Shown here in pieces: positions 1-11,477 of a stretch of 64,000 nt of DNA. Position 1 is the first letter of the stretch; the number at the start of each line of letters is the position of its first letter. This stretch comes from Candidatus Nanopelagicales bacterium. Its GTDB lineage: Bacteria; Actinomycetota; Actinomycetes; S36-B12. Position numbers and translations under genes: made by a program. The notes under the pieces are model-generated. The model worked only from the letters and a program-made list of their open reading frames with translations, did no database searches and had not been told where the DNA came from. The stretch covers positions 62,001 to 126,000 of the forward strand of contig JAGYJP010000002.1 of the NCBI GenBank assembly GCA_018402075.1. The letters are read 5' to 3'.

Positions 1-861
1 CGTTTGGTCCCCGGCTGGACCAAGCCGGTGATCGTGGGTCGCCACGCATTTGGTGATCAATACAAGGCAACTGATTTCAAAGTTCCTTCTGCGGGCACGC
101 TCACCATGACATTCACCCCTGCTGACGGCTCAGAGGCCATGGAGTTCAATGTTTTTGATTTCCCCGCGGGTGGGGTTGCCATGGGTATGTACAACCTGGA
201 CGAGTCCATTCGTGATTTCGCCAGAGCCTCCATGCGTTATGGCTTGAACCGCAACTACCCGGTGTACCTGTCCACCAAAAATACGATTCTCAAAGCCTAT
301 GACGGTCAGTTCAAAGATATTTTCGCTGACGTCTACGAAAATGAATTCAAGGCTGAGTTTGAAAAAGCTGGAATCACCTATGAACATCGACTGATCGATG
401 ACATGGTGGCTGCTGCGCTGAAGTGGGAGGGTGGTTATGTCTGGGCGTGTAAAAACTACGACGGCGATGTCCAATCCGACACAATCGCCCAAGGGTTCGG
501 CTCCCTCGGCCTCATGACCAGTGTTCTCATGACCCCAGATGGCCGCACAGTGGAGGCTGAAGCAGCCCATGGCACCGTGACCCGCCACTACCGTCAGCAT
601 CAGCAGGGCAAGCCCACGTCCACCAACCCAATTGCCTCGATTTTCGCGTGGACCCGGGGTCTTGAACACCGTGGCACATTGGATTCCACCCCTGAGGTCA
701 CCGCTTTCGCGCAGACTCTTGAGCGCGTGTGTATTGAGACGGTTGAAGAAGGCAAAATGACCAAGGATTTGGCTTTATTGGTCGGTCCTGATCAGCCGTA
801 CCAAACAACCGAGGAGTTCTTGGTGTCCATTGACGAGAACTTGCAGAAAGCACTTCGATAA
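1..861 (+). CDS. icd: NADP-dependent isocitrate dehydrogenase, C-terminal part (5' end outside window)
   Basis: The visible 286 residues match the C-terminal two thirds of homodimeric eukaryotic-type NADP isocitrate dehydrogenase, which oxidises isocitrate to 2-oxoglutarate in the TCA cycle. The frame is open to base 1 (Arg-Leu-Val-Pro-Gly-Trp), so the TTG at base 4 is an internal codon and not a start. Recognisable family stretches are [14 protein letters not shown] near the left edge, [28 protein letters not shown], the metal-binding NYDGDVQSD and the NADP-binding [10 protein letters not shown]. It ends in TAA and is followed by a separately promoted gene. The sdh operon 5 kb downstream belongs to the same cycle. 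Family assignment is firm; the N-terminal third cannot be checked. Confidence 0.95.
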   Translation, partial: RLVPGWTKPVIVGRHAFGDQYKATDFKVPSAGTLTMTFTPADGSEAMEFNVFDFPAGGVAMGMYNLDESIRDFARASMRYGLNRNYPVYLSTKNTILKAYDGQFKDIFADVYENEFKAEFEKAGITYEHRLIDDMVAAALKWEGGYVWACKNYDGDVQSDTIAQGFGSLGLMTSVLMTPDGRTVEAEAAHGTVTRHYRQHQQGKPTSTNPIASIFAWTRGLEHRGTLDSTPEVTAFAQTLERVCIETVEEGKMTKDLALLVGPDQPYQTTEEFLVSIDENLQKALR

Positions 862-907
862 CGCCGGTGCGCTTGCCCTCTCGTCAAGACATATTCGCTT
901 CTCGCCT

Positions 908-913
908 TAGTAT
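908..913 (+). promoter_or_regulatory. -10 box of a leaderless promoter
   Basis: TAGTAT lies exactly 6 bases before the GTG at 920, and no Shine-Dalgarno sequence is present. The transcript probably begins at the start codon. Confidence 0.6.
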
Positions 914-919
914 TTTGCC

Positions 920-3230
<2,311 letters not shown>

Positions 3231-3243
3231 TACTGCCGGCGGA

Positions 3244-4434
3244 TTATCCTTCGAGCTTGATCCGTCCAGGATTCGCTAGCCGTCCACGGTTGCGCTTTCG
3301 GGTCACCGCTGAGCGTGCGCTCACAATCAAGAACGCGCCAATCGCTACAAAGAGGATCATCCATGCCATGGCGAGTGGGTCTAGGGATGTTGCGCTCGTA
3401 CTTGGTCCCGCCGTTGATGTGCTCGTGGGTGCAAGCCCCGGGATTGCCGCAATATCGTCAGTTGCTTCCGTCTCGGAATTCACCGCGGATGTTGGCGTTA
3501 CCTGTTGAGGGGATACCAGCGTGCCAATGGGGGTCACGGTGCTCTTATTGGCAAATGCCCAATCCATTAATTTACCGGCCGCAGATGCACTTGATTCTTT
3601 GATGCCCATGGCTACCACGATCAACGTGACACCTTTGCGTTCGGCTGCGCCGATAAAGGTTCGCCCTGCGTTGGTGGTGAATCCAGTTTTTACCCCAAGG
3701 GCACCCTTATAACCACCGGTGACCAAACGATTGTTGTTATAGATCTCCCTCGTGCGCTTCTTATAAGGAAAGGCGTATTTGCGGGTCTGCACAATGTCAT
3801 TGAAGGCATCAATCTCCATTGCCGCACGGCCAATCAATGCGAGGTCATAAGCGGTGGATAACTGACCGGGTGAGTCGAGTCCACTCGTGTTCTTCGCCAC
3901 GGTGTTCTGCGCACCCACTGAGCGGGCGACCGAGTTCATTTGATTTACCGTCTTGGCCCCTCCGCCATTTGCTTGACCTAATGCAATGGCGGCATCGTTG
4001 GCACTGGGTAGCAGGAGTGCGTAATAGAGATCCTCAATGGTGTACTTCTTGCCACGTTGCAGTCCCACTTTGCTTCCATATGTTTTCACCGCTTTTTTCT
4101 TCGCGGTGGTTACGGACGCTGGGTCCAATTGCGGCATCAGGGTCAGTGCGGTCAGGGTTTTGAGGGTGGACGCGGGAGCTCGTTGGATATGCGGTCCCTT
4201 GGCGGCGTAAATCTCACCGGTGTCTGCGTTTGCCACCAACCAGGTCTTTGCCCACACGGAGGGCAGTGGCTCAGAGTCTGGACCGAGATTCACGATTTTG
4301 CCTTTGCCGACCAGTTGCTCGCCACCCACGGGAGGGTCGCCCGGAGTGGCCACCGCCACCTGCGCGGGAAGAACCAGCGCAACCGCCGTTATCAGCGTCA
4401 CAATGGTCGCGGGCAGAACTCGCAGCGTCAACAT
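3244..4434 (-). CDS. dacA: D-alanyl-D-alanine carboxypeptidase (PBP5/DacA type)
   Basis: A 396-residue low-molecular-mass penicillin-binding protein that trims the terminal D-Ala from peptidoglycan stem peptides outside the membrane. The three catalytic motifs are in order: SxxK as STLK (Ser89, Lys92), SxN as SAN (144-146) and KTG at 249-251. An N-terminal signal peptide (about 1-29) and one C-terminal membrane helix followed by a basic tail anchor it, unlike the amphipathic helix of enterobacterial PBP5. The ATG at 4434 follows a TAGCAT box (4444-4449, minus strand) by 9 bases, so the mRNA leader is very short. Convergent with trpS with a 13-base gap. Confidence 0.93.
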   Translation of the reverse strand: MLTLRVLPATIVTLITAVALVLPAQVAVATPGDPPVGGEQLVGKGKIVNLGPDSEPLPSVWAKTWLVANADTGEIYAAKGPHIQRAPASTLKTLTALTLMPQLDPASVTTAKKKAVKTYGSKVGLQRGKKYTIEDLYYALLLPSANDAAIALGQANGGGAKTVNQMNSVARSVGAQNTVAKNTSGLDSPGQLSTAYDLALIGRAAMEIDAFNDIVQTRKYAFPYKKRTREIYNNNRLVTGGYKGALGVKTGFTTNAGRTFIGAAERKGVTLIVVAMGIKESSASAAGKLMDWAFANKSTVTPIGTLVSPQQVTPTSAVNSETEATDDIAAIPGLAPTSTSTAGPSTSATSLDPLAMAWMILFVAIGAFLIVSARSAVTRKRNRGRLANPGRIKLEG

Positions 4435-4503
4435 GATCGCCCCATGCTAAACGAGGTCCCTTCCCAGGGGAACGGCATCTAGGCGTGTCCACCTGTGGGG
4501 GAC

Positions 4504-4509
4504 TAGATT
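4504..4509 (+). promoter_or_regulatory. -10 box with a short leader
   Basis: TAGATT would start transcription near 4516. A GAAAGG ribosome site at 4526-4531 then sits 6 bases before the ATG at 4538, which supports that start over the TTG at 4508. Confidence 0.45.
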
Positions 4510-4537
4510 GGGCGAAGTATCGAGTGAAAGGTCTCAC

Positions 4538-5995
4538 ATGTCTGTTCCCATGCCTGCTGACGCATTACCCGCCAGCACTCCCACCCGCTTGCTCATTGGC
4601 GGTGAATGGATCCCCACGGCAGCGGGCCTGAATGTGATCAATCCAGCCTCTTACGGGACATTGGCCCAGATCGGAGATGCGGGTGTCCCTGAGGCATTGC
4701 AGGCCGTTGATGCGGCCTATGCAGCTTTTGCCACCTGGTCCTTGACCCCGGCACGCTTTCGCGCCGAGATTTTGCGCAAAGCATTTGATCTCATGACCGC
4801 CAATATTGAAGATTGTGCTCGCCTGATTGCCCTGGAAAATGGCAAGGCTTGGCGCGATGCCATGGGCGAGGCTGTCTATGCAGCCGAGTTCTTCCGCTGG
4901 TTCTCCGAGGAAGCTGCCCGCGTGGAGGGTGGTTTCCGTTATGCACCCGCACGCGATAAAACAATCATTACCGATCACCGCCCCATGGGTGTTGCCTACA
5001 TGATCACCCCGTGGAATTTCCCCGCCGCCATGATCACCCGCAAACTCGCACCGGCACTTGCCGCCGGATGTACCGCAGTGTTGAAGCCGCCGGCTGAAAC
5101 GCCGCTGACCGCACTGTGGATCGGTGACATTCTGCAGCAGGCGGGGGCTCCCGCCGGGGTCGTGAACATTGTCACGACATCCCATTCCGGCCCGATCTCC
5201 GAAGCGATTCTGGCCGACCCGCGAGTGGCCACCCTTTCTTTTACCGGTTCCACCTACGTGGGCAAGTTGCTCCTTAAGCAAACAGCGGAGCGTGTTCTTC
5301 CTTCATCAATGGAACTCGGTGGCAATGCACCGTTTTTGGTCCTGGAAGGTGCCAATGTCGATGACGCTGTCGCCGGTGCCATGATTGCAAAAATGCGCAA
5401 TGGTGGTGCAGCATGCACCGCCGCGAACCGCTTTTATGTTCACGAATCAATCAGCACCGAATTCGCTGACAAATTTGAAGCAGCACTGCGCGGCCTCAAG
5501 ATTGGTCCGGGAATTGATCAAGCCAATGATCTCGGTGCCATGGTGAGCGACAAAGAGCGCGACAAAATTCTGGAGCTCATTGGCGCGGCCGCTGCTGAAG
5601 GGGCCAACATCACTGAGGCGGGCACTGTTCCGGGAACCGGCGCATTTGTGGCGCCCCATGTTGTTCGCGGAATCGAGCACGGTTCCGTACTCACGCGCAA
5701 TGAAGTATTCGGCCCTGTGGCGCCGATTGTGACCGTGGCAAGTACCGATGAAGCTGTCCTGATGGCCAATGACACCGAGTACGGCCTCATGAGTTACGTC
5801 TATGCCAAAGATGCTGGCGAAGGTATCAAGGTTGCGCGCCGCATTGAGTCCGGCATGGTTGCCATTAATCGTGGAATGGCATCCGATCCCGCAGCGCCAT
5901 TTGGTGGCATGAAGGAATCAGGGCTGGGTCGTGAGGGTGGTTTCGCTGGAATTCATGAGTTCCTAGAAACTCAGTATTTTTCAGTAGACGTGTAA
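4538..5995 (+). CDS. gabD: NAD(P)-dependent succinate-semialdehyde dehydrogenase-like aldehyde dehydrogenase
   Basis: A full-length ALDH of 485 residues. The general-base Glu lies in ELGGNAPF (about Glu259) and the nucleophilic Cys in GGAACTAANRF (about Cys293). The segment NGKAWRDAMGEAVYAAEFFRWF and the ending FGGMKESGLGREGG place it in the GabD/succinate-semialdehyde branch, which feeds succinate into the TCA cycle. That fits the convergent sdh operon 34 bases away, but the exact aldehyde cannot be proven from sequence. ATG 4538 is chosen because GAAAGG lies 6 bases upstream; the TTG at 4508 would overlap the promoter box. Confidence 0.85.
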   Translation: MSVPMPADALPASTPTRLLIGGEWIPTAAGLNVINPASYGTLAQIGDAGVPEALQAVDAAYAAFATWSLTPARFRAEILRKAFDLMTANIEDCARLIALENGKAWRDAMGEAVYAAEFFRWFSEEAARVEGGFRYAPARDKTIITDHRPMGVAYMITPWNFPAAMITRKLAPALAAGCTAVLKPPAETPLTALWIGDILQQAGAPAGVVNIVTTSHSGPISEAILADPRVATLSFTGSTYVGKLLLKQTAERVLPSSMELGGNAPFLVLEGANVDDAVAGAMIAKMRNGGAACTAANRFYVHESISTEFADKFEAALRGLKIGPGIDQANDLGAMVSDKERDKILELIGAAAAEGANITEAGTVPGTGAFVAPHVVRGIEHGSVLTRNEVFGPVAPIVTVASTDEAVLMANDTEYGLMSYVYAKDAGEGIKVARRIESGMVAINRGMASDPAAPFGGMKESGLGREGGFAGIHEFLETQYFSVDV

Positions 5996-6029
5996 AACCG
6001 CACCGTGGACATGCAAACAGCAATAAGTA

Positions 6030-6785
6030 TTAGACACGCTTAAAAATCAGCGCCCGCTTTACTTCCTGGATGGCTTTGGTCACTTCAATGCCACGTGGGC
6101 AGGCATCGGTGCAGTTGAAGGTGGTGCGACACCGCCATACGCCTTCCTTTTCATTCAATATCTCGAGGCGTGCTTCGGCACCGGCATCGCGGGAATCAAA
6201 AATAAATCGGTGAGCGGCCACGATCGCTGCTGGACCAAAGTACTGTTCATCGGTCCAAAACACCGGGCAGGAAGTGGTGCAGCAAGCGCACAAAATGCAC
6301 TTGGTGGTGTCATCGAAACGAGCCCGGTCTTCGGCTGACTGGATTCGCTCCTTGGTGGGCTCATGGCCCTCGGGCATCAAGAAGGGCAGAACCTGGCGAT
6401 ACGCGGAGAAGAACGGCTCCATGTCCACCACGAGGTCTTTTTCCAAGGGAAGCCCTTTGATCGCTTCCACGGTAATGGGCTTGGAAATGTCCAGATCTTT
6501 GACCAGTGTCTTGCAGGCGAGACGGTTGCGCCCATTGATCCGCATGGCATCGGAGCCGCAAATCCCATGGCCACAGGAGCGGCGAAATGTCAGGGAGCCA
6601 TCGAGTTCGGATTTGACTTTCTCTAAAGCGGTGAGCACGCGATCTGTGGGGTACAGCGCCACCGTGTAGTCCTCCCAGTGCGGCTCCGCATCAAAGTCGG
6701 GACGGAAGCGGCGAATCCTAAAAGTGACATCGGTAGCGACGGGAACGGGCGTCTCCGGTACGGAAACTTCAGCGGTGAGTGTCAT
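6030..6785 (-). CDS. sdhB: Succinate dehydrogenase iron-sulfur subunit
   Basis: This 251-residue subunit carries electrons from SdhA to the membrane anchor. The [2Fe-2S] ligands are in SCGHGICGSDAM, the [4Fe-4S] and [3Fe-4S] ligands in CILCACCTTSCPV and in CRTTFNCTDACPRGIEV, which is the complete set. It is the last gene of sdhCDAB on the minus strand; its ATG overlaps the sdhA stop by one base (TAATG), which implies translational coupling. The roughly 20-residue N-terminal extension before TFRIRRFRPD is slightly longer than in enterobacteria and is typical of actinobacterial SdhB. Confidence 0.97.
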   Translation of the reverse strand: MTLTAEVSVPETPVPVATDVTFRIRRFRPDFDAEPHWEDYTVALYPTDRVLTALEKVKSELDGSLTFRRSCGHGICGSDAMRINGRNRLACKTLVKDLDISKPITVEAIKGLPLEKDLVVDMEPFFSAYRQVLPFLMPEGHEPTKERIQSAEDRARFDDTTKCILCACCTTSCPVFWTDEQYFGPAAIVAAHRFIFDSRDAGAEARLEILNEKEGVWRCRTTFNCTDACPRGIEVTKAIQEVKRALIFKRV

Positions 6786-8539
6786 TAGTACTTGCGCTCC
6801 ATTGGCTGGTAGCGAGTAACGACCACGGGCTTGTAATCCAGGGAGACATATTCCTCACCCTGGGCATTGACCTTGCGACTGGCCATGGTGTGGCGCATGT
6901 AGTTGACATCGTCGCGGTGCGGGTAGTCCTCGCGGGCGTGGCCGCCACGTGTTTCCTTGCGCTCGAGGGCGCTCACCACGAGTACTTCGGCCAAGTCCAG
7001 AAGGAAGCCAAGTTCAATAGCCTCCAAAAGATCGGTGTTGTAACGGGTCCCCTTGTCCTGGATGGACACATTGCGGTACCGATCACGCAGCGCTTGAACA
7101 TCATTGAGTGCTTGCTTGAGAGTGACCTCGGTGCGGTACACCTGAGCATTCATGTCCATGGTCTCCTGCAGTGCCTTACGCAGGGGAGCCACTCGCTCGC
7201 CACCGGTACAGGAGCGAAGTTGCTCGACCAGCGTGATTGTTTGGGTTTGTGAGTTCTCGGGAAGGTCCACGTGCTTGACCGAGTTGGCGTATTCCGCGGC
7301 GGCGATACCCGCCCTGCGACCGAATACGTTGATGTCCAGCAGTGAGTTGGTGCCCAATCGATTTGCTCCGTGCACTGACACACATGCACATTCACCCGCG
7401 GCGTAGAGACCGGGAACAATGTGCTCGTTATCGCGGAGTACCCGAGTTTCTACGTCGGTGGGAATTCCTCCCATGGCGTAGTGGGCGGTGGGGAATACCG
7501 GTACGAGTTCGGTAACCGGATCCACGCCCAGATAGGTACGAGCGAATTCGGTGATGTCCGGAAGCTTCGACTCAATTTGTTCCTTGGGCAGGTGGGTGAG
7601 GTCGAGGTAGACGTAATCCTTGTGCGGGCCAGCACCTCTGCCATCGCGTACTTCTTGCACCATTGCGCGTGCCACCATGTCGCGTGGGGCCAAATCTTTA
7701 ATGGTGGGTGCGTATCGTTCCATGAACCGTTCACCGGTTGAATTGCGCAGAATTCCACCTTCGCCGCGGGCGCCCTCGGTCAGCAGAACGCCGAGACCGG
7801 CAAGACCCGTGGGGTGGAATTGATAGAACTCCATGTCTTCAAGGGGCAGTCCCTTGCGCCAAATAATGCCCATGCCATCTCCGGTCAAAGTGTGGGCATT
7901 GGAAGTGGTCTTGAAAACTTTTCCGAAACCGCCGGTCGCGAAGATAATGGACTTCGCTTGGAAAATGTGGATCTCACCGGTGGCGAGTTCATAAGCCACC
8001 ACACCAGCAGCGACCGGTTCACCTGATTCTTCATTGAGCAGAACATCGAGTACATAAAACTCGTTGTAGAACTCCACACCCTCTTTGATGCAGTTTTGGT
8101 ACAGGGTCTGCAGGATCATGTGGCCGGTGCGGTCGGCGGCATAGCAGGAACGGCGAACCGCTGCCTCACCGTGATTGCGGGTGTGGCCACCAAAGCGGCG
8201 CTGGTCAATTCGGCCTTCGGGCGTGCGGTTAAAGGGGAGACCCATCTTCTCGAGGTCTAGTACTGCGTCGATTGCTTCCTTGCACATGACCTCGGCCGCG
8301 TCTTGGTCAACGAGGTAGTCGCCGCCTTTGACGGTATCGAAGGTGTGCCACTCCCAGTTATCTTCTTCCACATTTGCTAATGCCGCACACATGCCGCCTT
8401 GCGCCGCTCCCGTGTGGGATCGGGTGGGGTAGAGCTTGGTGAGTACGGCGGTGCGCGCCCGGGTGCCCGATTCAAGAGCCGCCCGCATGCCGGCGCCACC
8501 AGCACCAACAATCACGACGTCGTAAACATGTGTCTGCAT
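6785..8539 (-). CDS. sdhA: Succinate dehydrogenase flavoprotein subunit
   Basis: A 584-residue catalytic subunit that oxidises succinate to fumarate. It begins [26 protein letters not shown], a Rossmann FAD-binding motif, followed by [15 protein letters not shown] containing the His that binds FAD covalently. Substrate-site segments HPTGL, GGIPTD and the fumarate reductase C-terminal domain are present. An open frame runs upstream to 8749, but it crosses sdhD and lacks family similarity. The ATG at 8539 is preferred because AGGGAGA lies about 6 bases upstream and the FAD motif follows at once. It sits 14 bases after sdhD and one base into sdhB. Confidence 0.97.
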   Translation of the reverse strand: MQTHVYDVVIVGAGGAGMRAALESGTRARTAVLTKLYPTRSHTGAAQGGMCAALANVEEDNWEWHTFDTVKGGDYLVDQDAAEVMCKEAIDAVLDLEKMGLPFNRTPEGRIDQRRFGGHTRNHGEAAVRRSCYAADRTGHMILQTLYQNCIKEGVEFYNEFYVLDVLLNEESGEPVAAGVVAYELATGEIHIFQAKSIIFATGGFGKVFKTTSNAHTLTGDGMGIIWRKGLPLEDMEFYQFHPTGLAGLGVLLTEGARGEGGILRNSTGERFMERYAPTIKDLAPRDMVARAMVQEVRDGRGAGPHKDYVYLDLTHLPKEQIESKLPDITEFARTYLGVDPVTELVPVFPTAHYAMGGIPTDVETRVLRDNEHIVPGLYAAGECACVSVHGANRLGTNSLLDINVFGRRAGIAAAEYANSVKHVDLPENSQTQTITLVEQLRSCTGGERVAPLRKALQETMDMNAQVYRTEVTLKQALNDVQALRDRYRNVSIQDKGTRYNTDLLEAIELGFLLDLAEVLVVSALERKETRGGHAREDYPHRDDVNYMRHTMASRKVNAQGEEYVSLDYKPVVVTRYQPMERKY

Positions 8540-8553
8540 GTGATTCTCCCTAG

Positions 8554-8958
8554 TTAGCCAAGGTTTGGATCGAAGGTAAATATGACCAGTGTCCCCAACG
8601 CGATAATGAAAGCAGTAGAAACGTAAAGCAGCATCTTGAGCCAGAAACGGGTCTGATTGCGCTCCGCGTAGTCGTTGATAATGGTGCGCATTCCGTTTCC
8701 GCCATGCAACATGGCCAGCCACAGCATGGACAGGTCCCAGACCTGCCAAAACGGGCTCGCCCAGCGACCGGCCACAAATGCGAAGTTGATTCGCTGGACA
8801 CCGCCATCGAGAATATTCATGATGAACAGGTGGCCAAGAACAAGGAAGACAAGCACGATGCCCGAAATGCGCATGAACAACCAGCCATAAAGTTCAAAGT
8901 TGCTGCGCTGCTTGGTGCGGGATCCGCTGCGAGGGGCGGCCAGGGGGGAAATGCTCAT
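8554..8958 (-). CDS. sdhD: Succinate dehydrogenase membrane anchor subunit SdhD
   Basis: A 134-residue protein with three hydrophobic helices and a short cytoplasmic N-terminus rich in Ser, Arg and Pro. It holds the haem and quinone site of complex II together with SdhC. Candidate haem or quinone contacts are His in VLGHLFIM and the [11 protein letters not shown] segment, which is conserved in the family. Its start overlaps the sdhC stop by four bases (ATGA), and sdhA follows after 14 bases. Confidence 0.93.
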   Translation of the reverse strand: MSISPLAAPRSGSRTKQRSNFELYGWLFMRISGIVLVFLVLGHLFIMNILDGGVQRINFAFVAGRWASPFWQVWDLSMLWLAMLHGGNGMRTIINDYAERNQTRFWLKMLLYVSTAFIIALGTLVIFTFDPNLG

Positions 8959-9380
8959 GGGGTGCTCCCGAACAGTGCATCGATGGTGTGGATCATCATG
9001 TAGTAGGTGCCGGGGATCATGACCACGAGCCAGACCGCTGCGACCACCCAGGTCATTTGGCGCTGCACACGAGGTCCGCGCTTCCAGAAGTCAATCAAAA
9101 TAATGCGAATGCCGTTGAGTGCGTGGTAGAGCACTGCACCCACCAAACCAACTTCGAGGAGGTTCACAATGGGGGTTTTGTAGGTGGCAATGATCATGTC
9201 GTAGGCCTCGGGGGAGACGCGCACGAGAGCGGTGTCTAAGACGTGCACAAAGAGAAAGAAGAAGACTGAGACACCCGTGATGCGTTGCAGCACCCATGTC
9301 CACATGCCTTCGCCACCCCGATACAGGGTGCCAATGGGTAGCGCCCTGAGCGATACCGGCGATTTACTGGCCACGATCAC
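8955..9380 (-). CDS. sdhC: Succinate dehydrogenase cytochrome b subunit SdhC
   Basis: A 141-residue membrane subunit that begins the sdhCDAB operon. After a short N-terminus comes LYRGGEGMWTWVLQRITGVS, the family signature, then three membrane helices. Two conserved His residues, in LFVHVLDTAL and in LYHALNGIRIILID, are the expected haem-b ligands. The start is not settled: GTG 9380 and GTG 9374 are both in frame and neither has a convincing ribosome site. The 22-bp repeat array begins about 90 bases upstream of this start. Confidence 0.93.
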   Translation of the reverse strand: MIVASKSPVSLRALPIGTLYRGGEGMWTWVLQRITGVSVFFFLFVHVLDTALVRVSPEAYDMIIATYKTPIVNLLEVGLVGAVLYHALNGIRIILIDFWKRGPRVQRQMTWVVAAVWLVVMIPGTYYMMIHTIDALFGSTP

Positions 9381-9472
9381 ATCCCATTTCCGAAAACCCT
9401 CGATCGACTGAAAACTCCTACGTGCTCAGGGTAGTCCCATGAGGGAAAACTGGCACAGCGGATCTGATACAT

Positions 9473-9604
9473 ATATATGTGATGTTCGCGACCAATATAT
9501 GTGACGTTCGCGACCAATATATGTGATGTTCGCGACCAATATATGTGACGTTCGCGACCAATATATGTGACGTTCGCGACCACGACCTGTGATGCTCGCA
9601 GTTC
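9473..9604. repeat. 22-bp tandem repeat array (five near-identical units plus one degenerate)
   Basis: Five units of 22 bases start at 9473, 9495, 9517, 9539 and 9561. They differ only at one position, GATGTTCGCG or GACGTTCGCG, after an ATATATGT head, and a diverged sixth copy lies at 9583-9604. The unit ends in TTCGCGACCA and contains a TGTGA half site of the kind CRP/GlxR regulators bind, though without the matching TCACA. A period near two helical turns would put bound proteins on one face of the DNA. An operator array or a simple minisatellite are both possible. Confidence 0.85.
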
Positions 9605-9678
9605 GGTGAAAACGCTCTCATTCGCTCGAGATGACCTATCTCACGTATATTCGGGAATCGGTCTAGGTGGTTGCCCCC

Positions 9679-9684
9679 TAGGCT
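9679..9684 (+). promoter_or_regulatory. -10 box of a leaderless promoter
   Basis: TAGGCT lies 6 bases before the GTG at 9691, which makes 9691 a better start than the in-frame GTG at 9685. Confidence 0.6.
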
Positions 9685-9690
9685 GTGCCC

Positions 9691-11271
9691 GTGAGTTCAC
9701 TGAGTGAGTCCGGCTTCGAGATCAAGCCGGTCTATGACACAACCGACCTTATCGATTTTGATGTAACCACTCAATTGGGTGAGCCAGGCCAGTACCCCTA
9801 CACCCGAGGGGTTTATTCCTCCATGTACACGGGTCGGCCCTGGACCATGCGCCAGTATGCGGGTTTTGGTACCGCGGCGGAGTCTAATCAGCGCTACAAG
9901 CAGCTCCTTGCCGCCGGAACCACCGGACTTTCGGTGGCCTTTGATCTGCCCACGCAAATGGGTATGGACTCAGATGCCCCATTGGCCCACGGCGAGGTGG
10001 GCAAGGTGGGGGTCGCGATCGACTCCATTGAGGACATGCGCACCCTGTTCAATGGCATTCCACTCGATGAAGTCTCCACTTCAATGACCATTAATGCCCC
10101 GGCCGCGATTTTGTTATTGCTGTATCAGTTGGTTGCGGAAGAAAATGGAATTGATGCAAAGAAACTCAATGGCACAATTCAAAACGATGTCCTGAAGGAA
10201 TACATTGCGCGTGGAACTTATATATATCCACCCAATGAATCGGTCCGATTAATCACTGACATTTTTGCTTATTGCAAAGATGAATTGCCGAACTGGAACA
10301 CAATTTCAATTTCTGGGTATCACATGGCAGAGGCAGGTGCTAATCCTGCGCAGGAAATCGCATTCACTTTGTCGAATGGCAAGGCATATGTTCAAGCTGC
10401 CATTGATGCGGGCCTCGATGTTGATGAATTCGCGCCACGGCTGGCGTTCTTCTTTGTCTCTCGCACCACCATCTTGGAAGAAATTGCCAAATTCCGTGCC
10501 GCTCGCCGAATGTGGGCGCGAATCATGCGTGAGGAATTCGGTGCAAAGAACCCGAAGTCATGGATGTTGCGTTTTCACACTCAAACCGCTGGAGTGCAAT
10601 TAACAGCACAACAGCCGGAAGTGAATTTGGTTCGGGTGGCAGTGCAGGCTCTCGCCGCAGTTTTTGGAGGTACCCAATCACTGCACACGAATTCATATGA
10701 TGAAGCAATTGCACTCCCCACGGAAAAAGCCGCTCGTTTGGCTCTGCGCACCCAGCAGGTAATTGCGTTTGAGTCCGATGTCACCGAGATCGTGGATCCC
10801 TTCGCTGGCTCCTATGCCATGGAGTCGTTAACCGACGAAGTAGAGAAAGTTGCCCTTGAACTTATGGCTGAGGTGCAGGCCCGTGGTGGTGCTGCCGCAG
10901 CAATTGAGCAGGGTTTCCAAAAACTGGAAATCGAAAACACGGCTTATGCAATAGCCCAAGAAATTGATGCAGTGGAGCGAGTCGTGGTGGGTGTCAATAA
11001 GTTCACCATTGATCAAGAAGAACCTTATGAACCACTGCGCGTGAACCCAGCCATTGAAGCCGAGCAGGTTGCTCGACTCGAGAAGTTGCGCGCGAGTCGT
11101 GACAACGCGAAAGTCGCCGAACTCTTGGAGACCATCAGCACCACTGCGCAAGGCAATGGCAATCTTCTGTACCCCATGAAGGAAGCGCTCAAAGCGAAAG
11201 CAACAGTGGGCGAAGTCTCCGATGCGCTTCGCAAGGTGTGGGGCGTTTACGTCCCAAAGGATTTCTTTTAG
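9691..11271 (+). CDS. Methylmalonyl-CoA mutase-type acyl-CoA mutase, large (substrate-binding) subunit
   Basis: A 526-residue TIM-barrel domain of the B12-dependent acyl-CoA mutases, which isomerise (R)-methylmalonyl-CoA to succinyl-CoA. Family stretches include [47 protein letters not shown] and [17 protein letters not shown]. Tyr in [10 protein letters not shown] and Arg in NESVRLI occupy the positions that in methylmalonyl-CoA mutase contact the substrate carboxylate, so this assignment is preferred to isobutyryl-CoA mutase. The cobalamin-binding DxHxxG domain is absent and no gene in the window supplies it, so a separate small subunit must lie elsewhere. The carboxylase genes at 31-36 kb make its substrate and sdh uses its product. 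Confidence 0.88.
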   Translation: MSSLSESGFEIKPVYDTTDLIDFDVTTQLGEPGQYPYTRGVYSSMYTGRPWTMRQYAGFGTAAESNQRYKQLLAAGTTGLSVAFDLPTQMGMDSDAPLAHGEVGKVGVAIDSIEDMRTLFNGIPLDEVSTSMTINAPAAILLLLYQLVAEENGIDAKKLNGTIQNDVLKEYIARGTYIYPPNESVRLITDIFAYCKDELPNWNTISISGYHMAEAGANPAQEIAFTLSNGKAYVQAAIDAGLDVDEFAPRLAFFFVSRTTILEEIAKFRAARRMWARIMREEFGAKNPKSWMLRFHTQTAGVQLTAQQPEVNLVRVAVQALAAVFGGTQSLHTNSYDEAIALPTEKAARLALRTQQVIAFESDVTEIVDPFAGSYAMESLTDEVEKVALELMAEVQARGGAAAAIEQGFQKLEIENTAYAIAQEIDAVERVVVGVNKFTIDQEEPYEPLRVNPAIEAEQVARLEKLRASRDNAKVAELLETISTTAQGNGNLLYPMKEALKAKATVGEVSDALRKVWGVYVPKDFF

Positions 11272-11465
11272 ACAACGCGGCTCGAAATCGGCTGTAGTTT
11301 GGGTGCATTCTCGATTTCTCGCCACGCCAGCGATGCACTGAACGCCAACTCTCCAAAATGATCTTTCGCCAGACCCCGCCTCTACACCAACACCAGGCAA
11401 TTGCATCTGGCAGTACAGTCATTTCCAGATGTAAGCCATATCTGTGGATTGTTTATTCGATCTAC
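11272..11465. other. Intergenic region without recognised features
   Basis: About 200 bases after the mutase gene. Apart from the promoter box that follows it, no hairpin with a T-run, tRNA or conserved short gene was seen. Confidence 0.4.
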
Positions 11466-11471
11466 TAGCGT
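11466..11471 (+). promoter_or_regulatory. -10 box of a leaderless promoter
   Basis: TAGCGT lies 6 bases before the ATG at 11478 and decides that start over the in-frame GTG at 11472. Confidence 0.55.
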
Positions 11472-11477
11472 GTGCCC

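Larger units (their letters stand above)
9381..9690. other. 310-base divergent intergenic region between sdhC and the mutase gene
   Basis: This stretch holds the tandem array at 9473-9604, a small inverted repeat GAGAT-N5-ATCTC at 9628-9642 and the mutase -10 box at 9679. Open frames that run through the array are produced by the repeat and show no protein family. It is probably the shared control region for both divergent units. Confidence 0.6.

Noticed and set aside
8540..8749. N-terminal extension of sdhA
   Set aside because: The extension covers sdhD and precedes the FAD motif by 70 residues with no similarity; the ATG at 8539 has a ribosome site.
9473..9604. Possible CRISPR array
   Set aside because: The units are directly adjacent with no unique spacers, and no cas genes are present.
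9377..9621. Open frames on the minus strand with VTYIGRE-like repeats through the 22-bp array
   Set aside because: The 22-base unit is not a multiple of three and has no stop in several frames, so such frames arise from the repeat; no family similarity, start signal or codon pattern supports them.
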